Shown: positions 22,254 to 33,099, counted from the first letter of the stretch. The stretch: 64,000 nt of DNA from Pseudomonadota bacterium (GCA_029572955.1 JAKPQE010000036.1:1-64000), one strand, 5' to 3'. The notes: generated by a model not told the origin, from the sequence alone. Made by a program: numbers and translations.

Positions 22254-23861
22254 ATGCTCGAAGACGGCAAGATCTACCTCGGCACCAGCGTCAAGCCGGA
22301 ATATCTGACGCTGAAGCTGGCGAACCGCCACGGCCTCGTCACCGGCGCGACCGGTACCGGCAAGACCGTGACTTTGCAGGTCCTCGCCGAGGGCTTTTCG
22401 CGGGCCGGCGTTCCGGTATTCTGCGCCGACATCAAGGGCGACCTTTCGGGCCTTGCCGAGGCCGGCCAGCCGAAGGACTTCCTGATGAAGCGGGCCGAGC
22501 AGATCGGCTTTGCAAAGGAGTACAAGTTCGAAGCCTCGCCGACCGTCTTCTGGGACCTCTTCGGCGAGCAGGGCCATCCGATCCGCGCCACCGTCTCGGA
22601 GATGGGGCCGCTGCTCCTGTCGCGGCTGATGGACCTCAACGACACCCAGGAAGGCGTCCTCAACATCGCCTTCAAGATCGCCGACGACGAAGGCCTCCTG
22701 CTGCTCGACCTGAAGGACCTGCAGGCGCTGCTCGCCAGCCTCGCCGAACGGGCCCAGGAAATCTCGGGCAAATACGGCAACGTCTCCAAGGCCTCGATCG
22801 GCGCCATCCAGCGCCAGCTCCTGGTGCTCGAGCAGCAGGGCGGCGAGGCGTTCTTCGGCGAGCCGGCCCTCGAGATCGCCGACATCATGCAGACGACCTA
22901 CGACGGGCGCGGCTTCATCAACGTGCTCGCCGCCGACAAGCTGATGATGTCGCCGCGGCTCTACGCGACCTTCCTCTTGTGGCTGCTCTCGGAGCTCTTC
23001 GAGGAGCTGCCGGAAGTCGGCGATCCGGAGAAGCCCAAGCTGGTGTTCTTCTTCGACGAGGCGCACCTGCTGTTCGACGAGGCGCCGAAGATCCTCATCG
23101 ACAAGGTCGAGCAGGTCGTGCGGCTGATCCGCTCGAAGGGCGTCGGCGTCTATTTCGTCACCCAGAACCCGCTCGACGTGCCGGAGTCCGTGCTCGCCCA
23201 GCTCGGCAACCGCATCCAGCATGCGCTGCGCGCCTATACGCCGCGCGAGCAGAAGGCGGTGCGCACCGCGGCCGAGACCTTCCGGCCCAACCCCGACCTC
23301 GACACCGAGCAGGTGATCACCGAGCTCGGCGTCGGCGAGGCGCTCGTCTCGATGCTGGAAGGCAAGGCCGTGCCCTCGATGGTCCAGCGCACGCTGGTCC
23401 GCCCGCCGGCCGGCCGGCTCGGCCCGCTGAGCGACGACGAACGCCGGGACGTGATGACCCGCAGCCCGGTGCGCGGCCGCTACGACGAGGCGATCGACCG
23501 CGAGTCGGCGTTCGAGATCCTGGCCAAGCGGGCCGAGAAGATCGCCGCCGAGGCGGAGCGCGCGGAGGCCGAGCGCAAGGCGGCCGAGGAAGAGGAAGCC
23601 CGGGCCAAGAAGGCGGCGCGCGAGGAAAAGACATCCTCGCGCCGGCGCGACGAGCCCGAGGAGCAGGAGGAATCCGGCGGCTTCTTCGACTCGATCTTCG
23701 GCGGCGGTTCGTCGTCGAAGTCGCGCAGCCGCTCGCGCCGTTCCGATTCCGTCACCGAGGCGGTGGTCAAGTCGGTGGCGCGCAACGTCGCCTCCTCGGT
23801 CGGCCGCCAGATCGGCCAGGCGGTGGTGCGCGGCATTCTCGGCTCGATGAGCCGGCGCTGA
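22254..23861 (+). CDS. HerA-like ATPase / DUF853 family (YjgR-type)
   Basis: Walker [17 protein letters not shown]; Walker [19 protein letters not shown]; charged low-complexity C-terminal tail. Confidence 0.92.
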   Translation: MLEDGKIYLGTSVKPEYLTLKLANRHGLVTGATGTGKTVTLQVLAEGFSRAGVPVFCADIKGDLSGLAEAGQPKDFLMKRAEQIGFAKEYKFEASPTVFWDLFGEQGHPIRATVSEMGPLLLSRLMDLNDTQEGVLNIAFKIADDEGLLLLDLKDLQALLASLAERAQEISGKYGNVSKASIGAIQRQLLVLEQQGGEAFFGEPALEIADIMQTTYDGRGFINVLAADKLMMSPRLYATFLLWLLSELFEELPEVGDPEKPKLVFFFDEAHLLFDEAPKILIDKVEQVVRLIRSKGVGVYFVTQNPLDVPESVLAQLGNRIQHALRAYTPREQKAVRTAAETFRPNPDLDTEQVITELGVGEALVSMLEGKAVPSMVQRTLVRPPAGRLGPLSDDERRDVMTRSPVRGRYDEAIDRESAFEILAKRAEKIAAEAERAEAERKAAEEEEARAKKAAREEKTSSRRRDEPEEQEESGGFFDSIFGGGSSSKSRSRSRRSDSVTEAVVKSVARNVASSVGRQIGQAVVRGILGSMSRR

Positions 23862-24090
23862 CCGCGGCGCCGCGAACGGCATGGCAGGCGCGCCCCTCGC
23901 GGGCGCGCTTTGCGTTCGGGGCTCCCGTCATGTGCGGGACGCATGGCTTGCCGGCGCCGTTGCATCCCCCCCTTTTTTTGGCGCACGGAACAGTTCACAC
24001 TCCGGCCCGAACGGACCCGAGCCATCCCCCGGCCCCGCGTCCCCGGGCGCCGCGACCGTGCCCGGCAAAGCCCCTAGGAGAGAAATCCCC

Positions 24091-25428
24091 ATGTCATCGC
24101 TCGTCGCACCCTTGCAGAAGTTCGCCACCAACTCGCTGGAGCAGCACTGGGAGCCGTTCACGGCCAATCGTGCCTTCAAGGCGGACCCGCGGCTGATCGT
24201 CAAAAGCGAGGGCGTGCACCTGTGGGACCACAAGGGCGGCAAGATCATCGACGGCTCGTCGGCCCTCTTCAACGTCGCGGCCGGCCACGGCCGGCGCGAG
24301 ATCGCCGATGCGGTCCACGCCCAGATGCTCGAGAACGACTACACGCCGCATTTCCAGATCGGCCATCCGGGCTCCTATGCCTTCGCCGCCCGGCTGGCGA
24401 AGATCCTGCCCGAGCCGATCAACCACGTCTTTTTCGTCAATTCCGGCTCCGAATCGATCGACACGGCGATGAAGATCGCGTTCGCCTATCACCGCGCTCG
24501 CGGCGACGACCGGCGACTGCGGCTGATTTCCCGCGAGCGCGCCTATCACGGCGTCAATATGGGTGGCGTGTCGCTCGCCGGTCTCGTCAAGAACCGCGAA
24601 CAGTTCCCCGTCACGCTGCCGAACGTCGTGATGATGCGGCACACCTGGCTCGACGAGAACCGTTTCCAGAGGGGCCAGCCGGAAACCGGCGCCGAACTCG
24701 CCAACGACCTGCAGCGCTTCTGTGACTTTTATGGCGGCGACACGATCGCCGCCGTGTTCATCGAGCCCGTCGCCGGCTCGACCGGCTGCCTGCCGCCGCC
24801 CAAGGGCTATCTCGAGCGGGTCCGCGAGATCTGCGACAAGTACGGCATCCTGCTCGTCTTCGACGAGGTCATCACCGGCTTCGGCCGTCTCGGCACGCCG
24901 TTCGCCGCCGACTATTTCGGCGTCGTCCCGGACATCATGACGATGGCCAAGGCGCTGACCAACGGCGCGATCCCGATGGGCGCGGTCGCCGTCAAGGACG
25001 ACGTCTACACGACGATCACCGAGGCCGCCCCGGAAGGCGCCATCGAGTTCTTCCACGGCTACACCTATTCGGCCCATCCGGCGGCCTGCGCCGCCGGCCT
25101 CGTCACCCTCGACATCTACGAGCGCGAGGGCCTGCTGACGCGCGCCGCCGAGCTCACCGACTATTTCCTCGACGGCATCTGGTCGCTGAAGTCGAACGAC
25201 GTCGTCTTCGATCTGCGCGGCATCGGCCTGATGGCCGCCGTCGAGGTGGCGCCGAAGCCGGGCGCGCCGGGGGCGCGCGGCGGCGAGCTGACGAAGAAGC
25301 TGTTCTGGTCGGGGCTGCACGTCAAATTCACCGGCGATGCCGGCATCGTCGCGCCGCCGCTGACCATCGAGAAGAGCGAGATCGACCGGATCGTCGAGAT
25401 CTTCGACAAGACCCTGAAGACGCTCTGA
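24091..25428 (+). CDS. Class III aminotransferase (aspartate aminotransferase family / omega-aminotransferase)
   Basis: FFVNSGSESIDTAMKIAFAYHRARG, LLVFDEVITGFGRLGTPFAADYFGVVPDIMTMAKALTNGAIPMGAV. Confidence 0.93.
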   Translation: MSSLVAPLQKFATNSLEQHWEPFTANRAFKADPRLIVKSEGVHLWDHKGGKIIDGSSALFNVAAGHGRREIADAVHAQMLENDYTPHFQIGHPGSYAFAARLAKILPEPINHVFFVNSGSESIDTAMKIAFAYHRARGDDRRLRLISRERAYHGVNMGGVSLAGLVKNREQFPVTLPNVVMMRHTWLDENRFQRGQPETGAELANDLQRFCDFYGGDTIAAVFIEPVAGSTGCLPPPKGYLERVREICDKYGILLVFDEVITGFGRLGTPFAADYFGVVPDIMTMAKALTNGAIPMGAVAVKDDVYTTITEAAPEGAIEFFHGYTYSAHPAACAAGLVTLDIYEREGLLTRAAELTDYFLDGIWSLKSNDVVFDLRGIGLMAAVEVAPKPGAPGARGGELTKKLFWSGLHVKFTGDAGIVAPPLTIEKSEIDRIVEIFDKTLKTL

Positions 25429-25440
25429 GGTCGCGAGGAC

Positions 25441-26346
25441 TCACCCCAGCCGATAGGTGCCGCCGATCGCGGCGGCACCGTCGGTCCGAACGAGACCGCG
25501 CGCGACAAGGTCCTCGAGGTGGGCGAGGACGTTGAGGCTCGCCGCGCCGAAGAGGCGGGCGTCGAGCCCCTCGTAGATCGCCCGCACCATGTCGGCGATC
25601 TTCTCGTCGCCGATGGCGAGGCGGTCGAGCACCGCCTTCTCGCGCCCGAGGCGATGCGCCTTGAGGCCGGCGACATAGTCGAGCGCATCGCGGATCGGCG
25701 CGCCGTGGGCCGAGAGGTAGAGGCTGTCGTCGCGGGCGAGCAGGAGATCGAGCGAGGCCATGTAGTCGACCATGGCGCCGTCCGGCGGGGCGACGATCGA
25801 GGTCGACCAGCCCATGACGTGATCGCCGGAAAAGAGCATCCCGGCCCCCTCGATCGCGAAGACGAGGTGGTTGGCGGTGTGGCCGGGCGTCGCCAGCGCC
25901 TCGATGGTCCAGCCGGCGCCGGCGATGCGATCGCCGTCGGCGAGCTTCACGTCGGGCATGAAATCCTTCTCGCAGGAAGCGTCGAGCGGATTGATCTCGC
26001 CGATTTCGAGCGGCCGGGCGGCGCGATGCGGCCCCTCGGCATAGACCGGCGCGCCGGTCGTGCCGGCGAGCGGGCGGGCCGCCGGGGAATGGTCGCTATG
26101 GGTATGGGTGACGAGAATGTGGCTGATCGTCTCGCCGCCCGTCGCCGCAAGGATCGCGGCGATGTGGGCCGGATCGTCCGGGCCCGGATCGATGACGGCG
26201 ACCTCGCCCTCGCCGACGATGTAGGTGTTGGTGCCGTGGAAGGTGAAGGGTCCCGGGTTCTCGGCGGTGATGCGGCGCACGCCGGGCGCCACCTCGACGG
26301 CACGGCCGTAATTCGGCTCGAACTCGCGATCGAAAACCAGCGCCAC
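25441..26346 (-). CDS. MBL-fold metallo-hydrolase
   Basis: ILVTHTHSDHSPAARPL, GHTANHLVF, FSGDHVMGW; GTG start at 26346 chosen, ATG ORF extends to 26415. Confidence 0.9.
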   Translation of the reverse strand: MALVFDREFEPNYGRAVEVAPGVRRITAENPGPFTFHGTNTYIVGEGEVAVIDPGPDDPAHIAAILAATGGETISHILVTHTHSDHSPAARPLAGTTGAPVYAEGPHRAARPLEIGEINPLDASCEKDFMPDVKLADGDRIAGAGWTIEALATPGHTANHLVFAIEGAGMLFSGDHVMGWSTSIVAPPDGAMVDYMASLDLLLARDDSLYLSAHGAPIRDALDYVAGLKAHRLGREKAVLDRLAIGDEKIADMVRAIYEGLDARLFGAASLNVLAHLEDLVARGLVRTDGAAAIGGTYRLG

Positions 26347-26520
26347 CCGCTCTCTCCTCTTCTTCCTGCCCCGTCCCGGCGACCTTTCCACGAGACGCGC
26401 CACCCGGTCATCCAAAAAAGGTAGGGCGCGGGAGCGTCTGTGACCTTGTCGCGGGCGGACCGAAAATCTATACAGGTCCGATCAATAAAGAAGGTTGGCC
26501 TTCCCGAGGGAGATTTCTCG

Positions 26521-27123
26521 ATGACCAACATGGTGATTTCGAGCCGCAGCCTGGCCGGCAAGCTCATGGGCGACGACGCCGCCCACGGTCTTCTGCGCGC
26601 GGTGTTGCTGGTGATCGTCGGCACGGCGTTCCTGACGCTTTCGGCCAAGATCAGGGTGCCGTTCTGGCCGGTCGAGATGACGCTGCAGACCTTCGCCATC
26701 ATGGCGCTCGCGGCCGCCTATGGCTGGCGCCTCGGCACCGTCACCGTCGTCGCCTATCTCGCCGAAGGTGCGCTCGGCCTGCCGATCTTCACCGGCACGC
26801 CCGAGAAGGGCATCGGCCTTGCCTACATGTTCGGCCCGACCGGCGGCTACCTCCTCGGCTTCATCGCCGCGACCGCGATCGTCGGCTGGTTCGCCGAGCA
26901 GGGCTGGGCCCGCTCGGTGCTGAAGATGGGCGCGGTGATGCTGCTCGCCGACGCCGTGCTCTTCGCCCTCGGCCTCCTGTGGCTCGGCACGCTGCTCGGC
27001 TGGGACAAGCCGATCTTCGAGTGGGGCCTCTATCCGTTCATGCTCGGCGAGTTCGTCAAGATCGCGCTGGCGGCGACCACCATCGCGGCGGCGAGCAATC
27101 TCATCGAGCGCCGCAAGCGCTGA
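26521..27123 (+). CDS. bioY: Biotin transporter BioY
   Basis: KIRVPFWPVEMTLQTFAIMALAAAYGWRLGTVTVVAYLAEGALGLPIFTG...GLAYMFGPTGGYLLGF. Confidence 0.94.
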   Translation: MTNMVISSRSLAGKLMGDDAAHGLLRAVLLVIVGTAFLTLSAKIRVPFWPVEMTLQTFAIMALAAAYGWRLGTVTVVAYLAEGALGLPIFTGTPEKGIGLAYMFGPTGGYLLGFIAATAIVGWFAEQGWARSVLKMGAVMLLADAVLFALGLLWLGTLLGWDKPIFEWGLYPFMLGEFVKIALAATTIAAASNLIERRKR

Positions 27124-27149
27124 TCCGGGCCGCGGCCGACGAAAAGACC

Positions 27150-27180
27150 AAAGGCCGCGTCCTCGGACGCGGCCTTTTTT
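27150..27180 (+). terminator. Intrinsic terminator after bioY
   Basis: aaggccgcgtcctcggacgcggcctttttt. Confidence 0.85.
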
Positions 27181-27212
27181 CTTGGCACGACAAATCGCCA
27201 GCGAGAAAACCG

Positions 27213-27974
27213 ATGTCGACCCTCTCCCTGCGTCTCGCCGCCCTCGGCTCCTGGGTGCTCCTGCCGGTCTATGTCTTCCAGGGCATCGGCGTGCGCCTGC
27301 GGTCGCGCCGCCTGCCGCCGGCGATCGGCCCGGTGCGGGCCCGCCTCGGCGGCGCCGAGCCGGCCGTCTCGATCCTCGTCGTCGGCGATTCCTCGGTCGC
27401 CGGCACCGGCATCGCCCGCACCGAGCACGGCTATGCCCACCAGATCGCCGCCTCGCTCGCGGCGACGACCGGCCGGGCCGTCGCCTATCGCGCCGCCGGC
27501 TTTCCGAGCGCCACGGCCGGGCAGCTCCGCGACGCGGTGGTGCCGAACCTCGAGCGCGGTCCGTTCGACGCGGTGGTGCTCGCCGTCGGCATCAACGACG
27601 CCAAGAACTGGCACACGGCGCGGCGCTGGAAGCGCGAATTCGGCACCCTCGTCTACGCGCTGAAGGCACGCTATCCGGAGGCGGCGGTGCTGTGGTCGCA
27701 GAACATGAGCTTCAAGAACGTGCCGATGCTGCCGAAGGCGCTCGCCGCGACGCTCGCCACGCGCGGCGACCTCTTCAACGCCATCGCCACCCAGCTCTGC
27801 CGCGAGCGCGGCGTCGCCGTGCTGCCGCGCTTCACGACGATCGCGCCCGATGCCTTCGCCGTCGACGGCTTCCACCCGTCCGAGGCGGCGAACCGCGCCT
27901 GGGGCGAGGCGACCGCCGCGCTCCTCCTCAAATCCGACGCGCTGACCCAGCCCGGCACCGGGCCGGGCGCCTGA
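27213..27974 (+). CDS. SGNH/GDSL hydrolase family protein
   Basis: ILVVGDSSVAGTGIARTEHGYA, VVLAVGINDAKN, VDGFHPSEAANRAW. Confidence 0.88.
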   Translation: MSTLSLRLAALGSWVLLPVYVFQGIGVRLRSRRLPPAIGPVRARLGGAEPAVSILVVGDSSVAGTGIARTEHGYAHQIAASLAATTGRAVAYRAAGFPSATAGQLRDAVVPNLERGPFDAVVLAVGINDAKNWHTARRWKREFGTLVYALKARYPEAAVLWSQNMSFKNVPMLPKALAATLATRGDLFNAIATQLCRERGVAVLPRFTTIAPDAFAVDGFHPSEAANRAWGEATAALLLKSDALTQPGTGPGA

Positions 27975-27987
27975 GGGAAGACCCGAC

Positions 27988-28755
27988 ATGCCGCTTTCCG
28001 CCCTGATCTTCGACGTCGACGGCACCCTCGGCGAGACCGAGGAGGCGCACCGGGCCGCCTTCAACGAGGCGTTCGAGAAATTCGGCTATCCGTTCTTCTG
28101 GGACGAGACGCTCTATGCCGACCTGCTGAAGGTCGGCGGCAGCCGCGAGCGCATGCTGCATTTCGTGCGGACCTACGAGCCGGCGACGGCGGCGCGCTTC
28201 GAGGCGGAGGTCGACGAGATCTTCGCCTTCAAGTCGGGGCTCTACAAGGCCAAGGTCGAGAGCGGTGCGATCGCGCTCCGGCCCGGTGTCGCGCGCCTGA
28301 TCGAGGAAGCGGCGGCCGCCGGTGTCCGCCTCGCCGTGGCGACGACGACCGGGCGCAGCAATGTCGAGACGCTGATCCGGCAATGCCTCGGCGAGCGGGT
28401 CGTCGGCCTTTTCGAGGCATGGGCGACCGGCGACATGGCGCAGCGCAAGAAGCCCGACCCGGAGCTCTATCTGATGGCGCTCGACCAGCTCGGCCTGCCG
28501 GCGTCCGCATGCATCGCCATCGAGGATTCGGAGGTCGGTGCGACGGCGGCGGCACGGGCCGGCATCGCCGTCGTCATGTCGCCGAGCCGCTATACGGCCG
28601 AAGACCCGCTCGACCTCGCGGTCGCGGCCCTCGACCATCTCGGCGATCCGGGCCTGCCCTGCCGCGCGCTTGCCGGCGAGCGGCCGGCGGGGGATTTCGT
28701 CACCCTCGCCGACCTCGACGCCTGGAACGCGGCCGCGACCGCGGCGGCTACTTGA
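27988..28755 (+). CDS. HAD-IA family hydrolase (CbbY-like)
   Basis: ALIFDVDGTLGETEEAHRAAFNEAFEKFG, VATTTGRSNVETLI, KKPDPELYLMALDQLGLPASACIAIEDSEVG. Confidence 0.9.
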   Translation: MPLSALIFDVDGTLGETEEAHRAAFNEAFEKFGYPFFWDETLYADLLKVGGSRERMLHFVRTYEPATAARFEAEVDEIFAFKSGLYKAKVESGAIALRPGVARLIEEAAAAGVRLAVATTTGRSNVETLIRQCLGERVVGLFEAWATGDMAQRKKPDPELYLMALDQLGLPASACIAIEDSEVGATAAARAGIAVVMSPSRYTAEDPLDLAVAALDHLGDPGLPCRALAGERPAGDFVTLADLDAWNAAATAAAT

Positions 28756-29914
28756 TCCGCTCGAGGATCGAGACGTAGTTGGCGACCGCTGCACCGCCCA
28801 TGTTGAAGATGCCGCCGACGGTGGCATCCTTGACCTGCATGTCGCCGGCCTCGCCGGCAAGCTGCATCGCCGTCAGCACGTGCATCGAGACGCCGGTGGC
28901 ACCGATCGGGTGACCCTTGGCCTTGAGGCCGCCGGACGGATTGACCGGCAGCGGGCCGCCGATCTCGGTCCAGCCTTCGAGGATGGCGCGGGCGCCCTCG
29001 CCTTCCGGCGCAAGGCCCATGGCCTCGTATTCGATCAGCTCGGCGATGGTGAAGCAGTCGTGGGTCTCGACGAAGGAGAGATCGTCGAGGTCGACGCCGG
29101 CCTCGGCGCGGGCCCGCTCCCAGGCGACCTTGCAGCCCTCGAACTTCAGGATGTCGCGCTTCGACATCGGCAGGAAGTCCTGGACGTGCTGGGCGGCGCG
29201 GAAGGCGACGGCGCGCTTCATGCGCAGCGCCGTCTGCGGGTCGGTGAGGACGAGCGCGGCGGCGCCGTCCGAGACCAGCGAGCAGTCGGTGCGCTTCAAG
29301 GGACCGGCGACGAAGGGGTTCTTCTCGCTCTCGGCACGGCAGAAATCGTAGCCGAGGTCCTTGCGCATCTGGGCGAAGGGATTGGCGACGCCGTTGCGGT
29401 GGTTCTTGGCGGCGATCGCGGCGAGCGCGTCCGACTGGTCGCCATGGCGCTGGAAGTAGCCATGGGCGATCTTGCCGAAGACGCCGGCGAAACCGGCCGG
29501 GGTGTCGCCGTCCTCGGGCAGGTAGGAAGCCTTGAGCAGGTTGCGGCCGATTTCCGGCCCCGGCGTCGTCGTCATCTGCTCGACGCCGACGACGAGGACG
29601 AAGCGCGCCTTGCCGGCGGCGATCGCCTTGAGGCCCTGGTGCACGGCGGCCGAGCCGGTGGCGCAGGCGTTCTCGACGCGGGTCGCCGGCTTGAAGCGGA
29701 AGGCCGGATCGGCCTGCAACACGAGGCCGGCGGTGAAGTCCTGCTGGCTGAAGCCGCCGTTGAAATGGCCGAGATAGATCTCGTCGATGTCGGCGGCCTC
29801 GAGCCCGGCATGGGCGACGGCCTCGGACGCGACGCGCACGATCAGGCTCTCGACGGTTTCGGTGTCGAATCTTCCAAAGGGCGTATGCGCCCAGCCGACG
29901 ATGCAGCCGGTCAT
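28748..29914 (-). CDS. Thiolase / acetyl-CoA acetyltransferase
   Basis: ATRVENACATGSAAVHQGLKAIAAGKA, VETHDCFTIAELIEYEAMG, NPSGGLKAKGHPIGATG. Confidence 0.9.
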   Translation of the reverse strand: MTGCIVGWAHTPFGRFDTETVESLIVRVASEAVAHAGLEAADIDEIYLGHFNGGFSQQDFTAGLVLQADPAFRFKPATRVENACATGSAAVHQGLKAIAAGKARFVLVVGVEQMTTTPGPEIGRNLLKASYLPEDGDTPAGFAGVFGKIAHGYFQRHGDQSDALAAIAAKNHRNGVANPFAQMRKDLGYDFCRAESEKNPFVAGPLKRTDCSLVSDGAAALVLTDPQTALRMKRAVAFRAAQHVQDFLPMSKRDILKFEGCKVAWERARAEAGVDLDDLSFVETHDCFTIAELIEYEAMGLAPEGEGARAILEGWTEIGGPLPVNPSGGLKAKGHPIGATGVSMHVLTAMQLAGEAGDMQVKDATVGGIFNMGGAAVANYVSILERIK

Positions 29915-30060
29915 GTTTCACCTCGTGTTGCGGTTTGTCGCAGTGATCCTAACGAAGCCGGCAAATCCGGGCAAACGACTTACATGAGTCTAGAGCGGCC
30001 GGAGAGAAGAACATTTCCAGAGAGGATCGGCCGCCGGGGGGGAAGAAGCCGGAGGATGAC

Positions 30061-30339
30061 ATGCTGTCGATCGAAGACTGCATCGCCTTCTGTGGGTTGG
30101 ACCTCGACGAACTGGAAGCGATCGCCGAGCACGAGCACGTGCCCGAGATCGCCGCGGCGGCGCTGGCCTCGTATCTCCTGCATCAGGAACACGGCGCCGA
30201 GAAGATCCGCGACATGATCGTCGACGACATCCGCATTGCGGTCGGCCGGGAGGATTTCAATCACGCCGCCCAGCTGTTCGCCGCGCTGCGCCACTTCATG
30301 AGCGAGCATCCCGAGCTCGCCGAAGGCGCCGAGGCCTAA
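30061..30339 (+). CDS. Conserved hypothetical protein (92 aa)
   Basis: MLSIEDCIAFCGLDLDELEAIAEHEHVPEIAAAALASYLLHQEHGAEKI. Confidence 0.65.
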   Translation: MLSIEDCIAFCGLDLDELEAIAEHEHVPEIAAAALASYLLHQEHGAEKIRDMIVDDIRIAVGREDFNHAAQLFAALRHFMSEHPELAEGAEA

Positions 30340-31496
30340 CGGCCCGCGATATAGCGCCGAAGCCTCGATACGGCCTCGTCGAGCACTTCGTCACGCTTGG
30401 AGAAACAGAAGCGCACGAAGTTGCGCGGCGCATCGTTCTCGTAGAACGCACTGACCGGCACCGCGGTGACGCCCGCCTCGATCGTCAGCCGCTTGCAGGC
30501 CTCGGCATCGTCGCCGAGGCCGAGTTTGCCGATGTCGGCGGTGAGGAAGTAGGTGCCGGCCGAATGGGCGACGGGAATGCCGATCGCCTCGAGGCCGGCG
30601 GCGAGCCGGTCGCGCTTCTTCTCGAGATCGCCGGCAAGGGAGGCATAGTAGTCGTCGCCCTTGGCAAGGCCCCGGGCGACCGCCTTCTGCAGGTTCGGCG
30701 TCGTCGTGAAGGTCATGAACTGGTGTGCCTTGGCGACGGGGGCGAGCAGCGCCGGGGCGGCGGTGACATAGCCGATCTTCCAGCCGGTGAAGGAGAAGGT
30801 CTTGCCGGCCGAGCCGATGCGCAGGGCGCGCTCGCGCATGCCCGGCAGCGTCATCAGCGGGATGTGGCCGGCGCCGTCGAAGACGATGTGCTCGTAGACC
30901 TCGTCGCAGACCGCATAGGCGTCGTGGCGCACGCAGAGCTCGGCGATCATCTCGAGCTCCTCGCGCGGATAGACCTTGCCGGCGGGATTGAGCGGATTGT
31001 TGACGACGATCAGCTTGGTCTTGTCGGAAAAGGCGGCTTCGAGCGCCGCCCGGTCGACCTTCCATTCGGGCGGCGTCAGACGCACGAATTTCGGCACGCC
31101 GCCGGCGAGGCGGACGATCGGCAGATAGCAGTCGTAGAGCGGCTCGAAGAGGACGACCTCGTCGCCCGGCTCGATCAGCGCCAGCAGGCAGTCGGTCAGC
31201 GCCTCGGTGGCGCCGGAGGTCACCATCACCTCGCGCTGCCAGTCGACGTCGAGGCCGTAGAAGCGCTTGTTGGCGTCGGCAACGCCCTGGCGCAGCTCGG
31301 GAATGCCCATCATCGAGGGATACTGGTTCGGCCCGGCCATCACCGCCTCGGCGGCGGAGGCGCGCAAATCCTCGGGGCCGTCGACATCGGGAAAGCCCTG
31401 GCCGAGATTGATGCTGCCATGCTTGACCGCGAGCTGCGACATCACCTCGAAGATGGTCGTGCCGAGGGAGGTGAAGACCCTGTTCGCCGGTTTCAT
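30336..31496 (-). CDS. PLP-dependent aminotransferase class I/II
   Basis: NLGQGFPDVDGPEDLRASAAEAVMAGPNQYPSMMGIPELRQGVA... GSAGKTFSFTGWKIGY. Confidence 0.92.
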   Translation of the reverse strand: MKPANRVFTSLGTTIFEVMSQLAVKHGSINLGQGFPDVDGPEDLRASAAEAVMAGPNQYPSMMGIPELRQGVADANKRFYGLDVDWQREVMVTSGATEALTDCLLALIEPGDEVVLFEPLYDCYLPIVRLAGGVPKFVRLTPPEWKVDRAALEAAFSDKTKLIVVNNPLNPAGKVYPREELEMIAELCVRHDAYAVCDEVYEHIVFDGAGHIPLMTLPGMRERALRIGSAGKTFSFTGWKIGYVTAAPALLAPVAKAHQFMTFTTTPNLQKAVARGLAKGDDYYASLAGDLEKKRDRLAAGLEAIGIPVAHSAGTYFLTADIGKLGLGDDAEACKRLTIEAGVTAVPVSAFYENDAPRNFVRFCFSKRDEVLDEAVSRLRRYIAGR

Positions 31497-31664
31497 CCGC
31501 TGTCGCCTTTCGAGGAGAGATGCCGTTCGGTCGGCGGACGATAGGGGCGGCACAAAGCCGTGACAAGGGGCGGCGGCGACGCGCCCGTTGCGGTGGCGCG
31601 GCATCGGGGAGGGCTTGCGTGTGACGGCCCGGCGTGCTGCGCTCCGCTCGGGCACACCGCATCG

Positions 31665-32021
31665 ATGGAGAAGGACATGCGTTCGTCGATCGCGCTTTTC
31701 GGGGCTCTCGTCGTCTCGGGCGCCGCGCTCGCCGCCGAGCCCTACGAGGGCAAATGGGCAGCCGAGGCGGCCTGGTGCAGGAACACGCCGGCGACCACAG
31801 ATCAGGTGCCGATCACCGTCAGCGCCCGGGGAATCGAGGGCTACGAGAGTTCCTGTCCGTTCACGAGCGTGACGCGAAAGGACGGCAATTACGTCGCCAA
31901 GGCGAAATGCTCCGGCGAAGGCGAGACCTGGACCGAGACCTATGTGATGGCGGTCGAGGGCCGGACGCTGACGCTGACCTACGAGGACGGAAGCTCGGTG
32001 AAATTCGTCAAGTGCAAGTGA
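31665..32021 (+). CDS. Small exported hypothetical protein
   Basis: Signal-like MRSSIALFGALVVSGAALAAEP; four Cys; alternative start 31677. Confidence 0.65.
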   Translation: MEKDMRSSIALFGALVVSGAALAAEPYEGKWAAEAAWCRNTPATTDQVPITVSARGIEGYESSCPFTSVTRKDGNYVAKAKCSGEGETWTETYVMAVEGRTLTLTYEDGSSVKFVKCK

Positions 32022-32869
32022 CAGCGACCCATAGGCTGCCCGAGCGGCTGGCGGCCACCATCGGCGGCGCCATCGACTATCTCGGCGACGAGACGCTCGA
32101 TCAGGACCGCCGGGTCCACAAGGCACGGCTCGCGATCAAGCGGTCGCGCACGCTGCTGCGAACGCTGCGCCCGGAGATCGACGCGGCGGCCGCGACCGAG
32201 ATCGCCGGCCATCTGCGCAAGGCGGCGGCAACCCTCGCGGGGCCGCGGACCGTCGACGCCCTCGTCTTCGTCGCCCGGCTCGCCGCCGAGACGCTGCCCG
32301 GGGAGCCGGAAGCGGCAGTGCTCGCCATCGTCCTCGACCGGCTCGCGACCGAGGCCGAGGCCGCACACCGCGCGGTGATCGACATCGAGGTCGCGGCGGC
32401 GCCGCTGCGGGCCGCCCGCGATATCGCCGGTGGTCTCGCGACGCGGCGTTCCGACGACGAACTCCTGTCCCGCGCGATGATGCGCTGCTATCGCCGCGGC
32501 CGGCGCGACTACCGGCGGGTGCGCGCCTCGTCGGCCGACATCGAGGCGCTGCACGACTGGCGCAAGCGCGTCAAGGACCGGCTCACCCTCGACCGGCTCG
32601 CCGGCCAGCGCGGCCCGGACGGCCACGGCATGCGCGCCAAGCTCGACACGCTGCAGGAGCTGATCGGCCTCGAGCGCGACCTCGGCTTCCTCGCCGAGCG
32701 GGTCGCCGACATGACGGACCTCGAGCCGGCCGGGCGTGCCGCCCTGATCGACCATCTGGCGCGGATGCGGGCCTCGCGCCTCAACAGCGCCCTCTTTCTC
32801 GGCAAGCTCACCTATGGCCGGCCGCCGCGCCGGCTCCGGCGCCGGCTGCGGCGCGGCATCCGCATCTGA
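32018..32869 (+). CDS. CHAD domain-containing protein
   Basis: VHKARLAIKRSRTLLRTLRP and HDWRKRVKDRLTLDRL; GTG start overlapping upstream stop by 4 nt. Confidence 0.85.
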   Translation: MTATHRLPERLAATIGGAIDYLGDETLDQDRRVHKARLAIKRSRTLLRTLRPEIDAAAATEIAGHLRKAAATLAGPRTVDALVFVARLAAETLPGEPEAAVLAIVLDRLATEAEAAHRAVIDIEVAAAPLRAARDIAGGLATRRSDDELLSRAMMRCYRRGRRDYRRVRASSADIEALHDWRKRVKDRLTLDRLAGQRGPDGHGMRAKLDTLQELIGLERDLGFLAERVADMTDLEPAGRAALIDHLARMRASRLNSALFLGKLTYGRPPRRLRRRLRRGIRI

Positions 32870-33099
32870 CCTTCGGCAAAGTGTGGACGGATGAGCACAG
32901 TGTCGCCGCTCTGCTGCAATTTTCCGCATGGCGGGGCGTCGTGTGCGCCGATAATTCGTGCTAGCAACGGGGTTCTGCCTTCGTTGAAGGAACGTTGGAT
33001 TTCACCCTCCTCGGCCGGCCCCTTTCCAGGGTGGCGTACGGCCCCTGCCGACAGATCGAGGACTTGGCCCTTGCGCCAGCCAGACAGGACGACTGCGAC

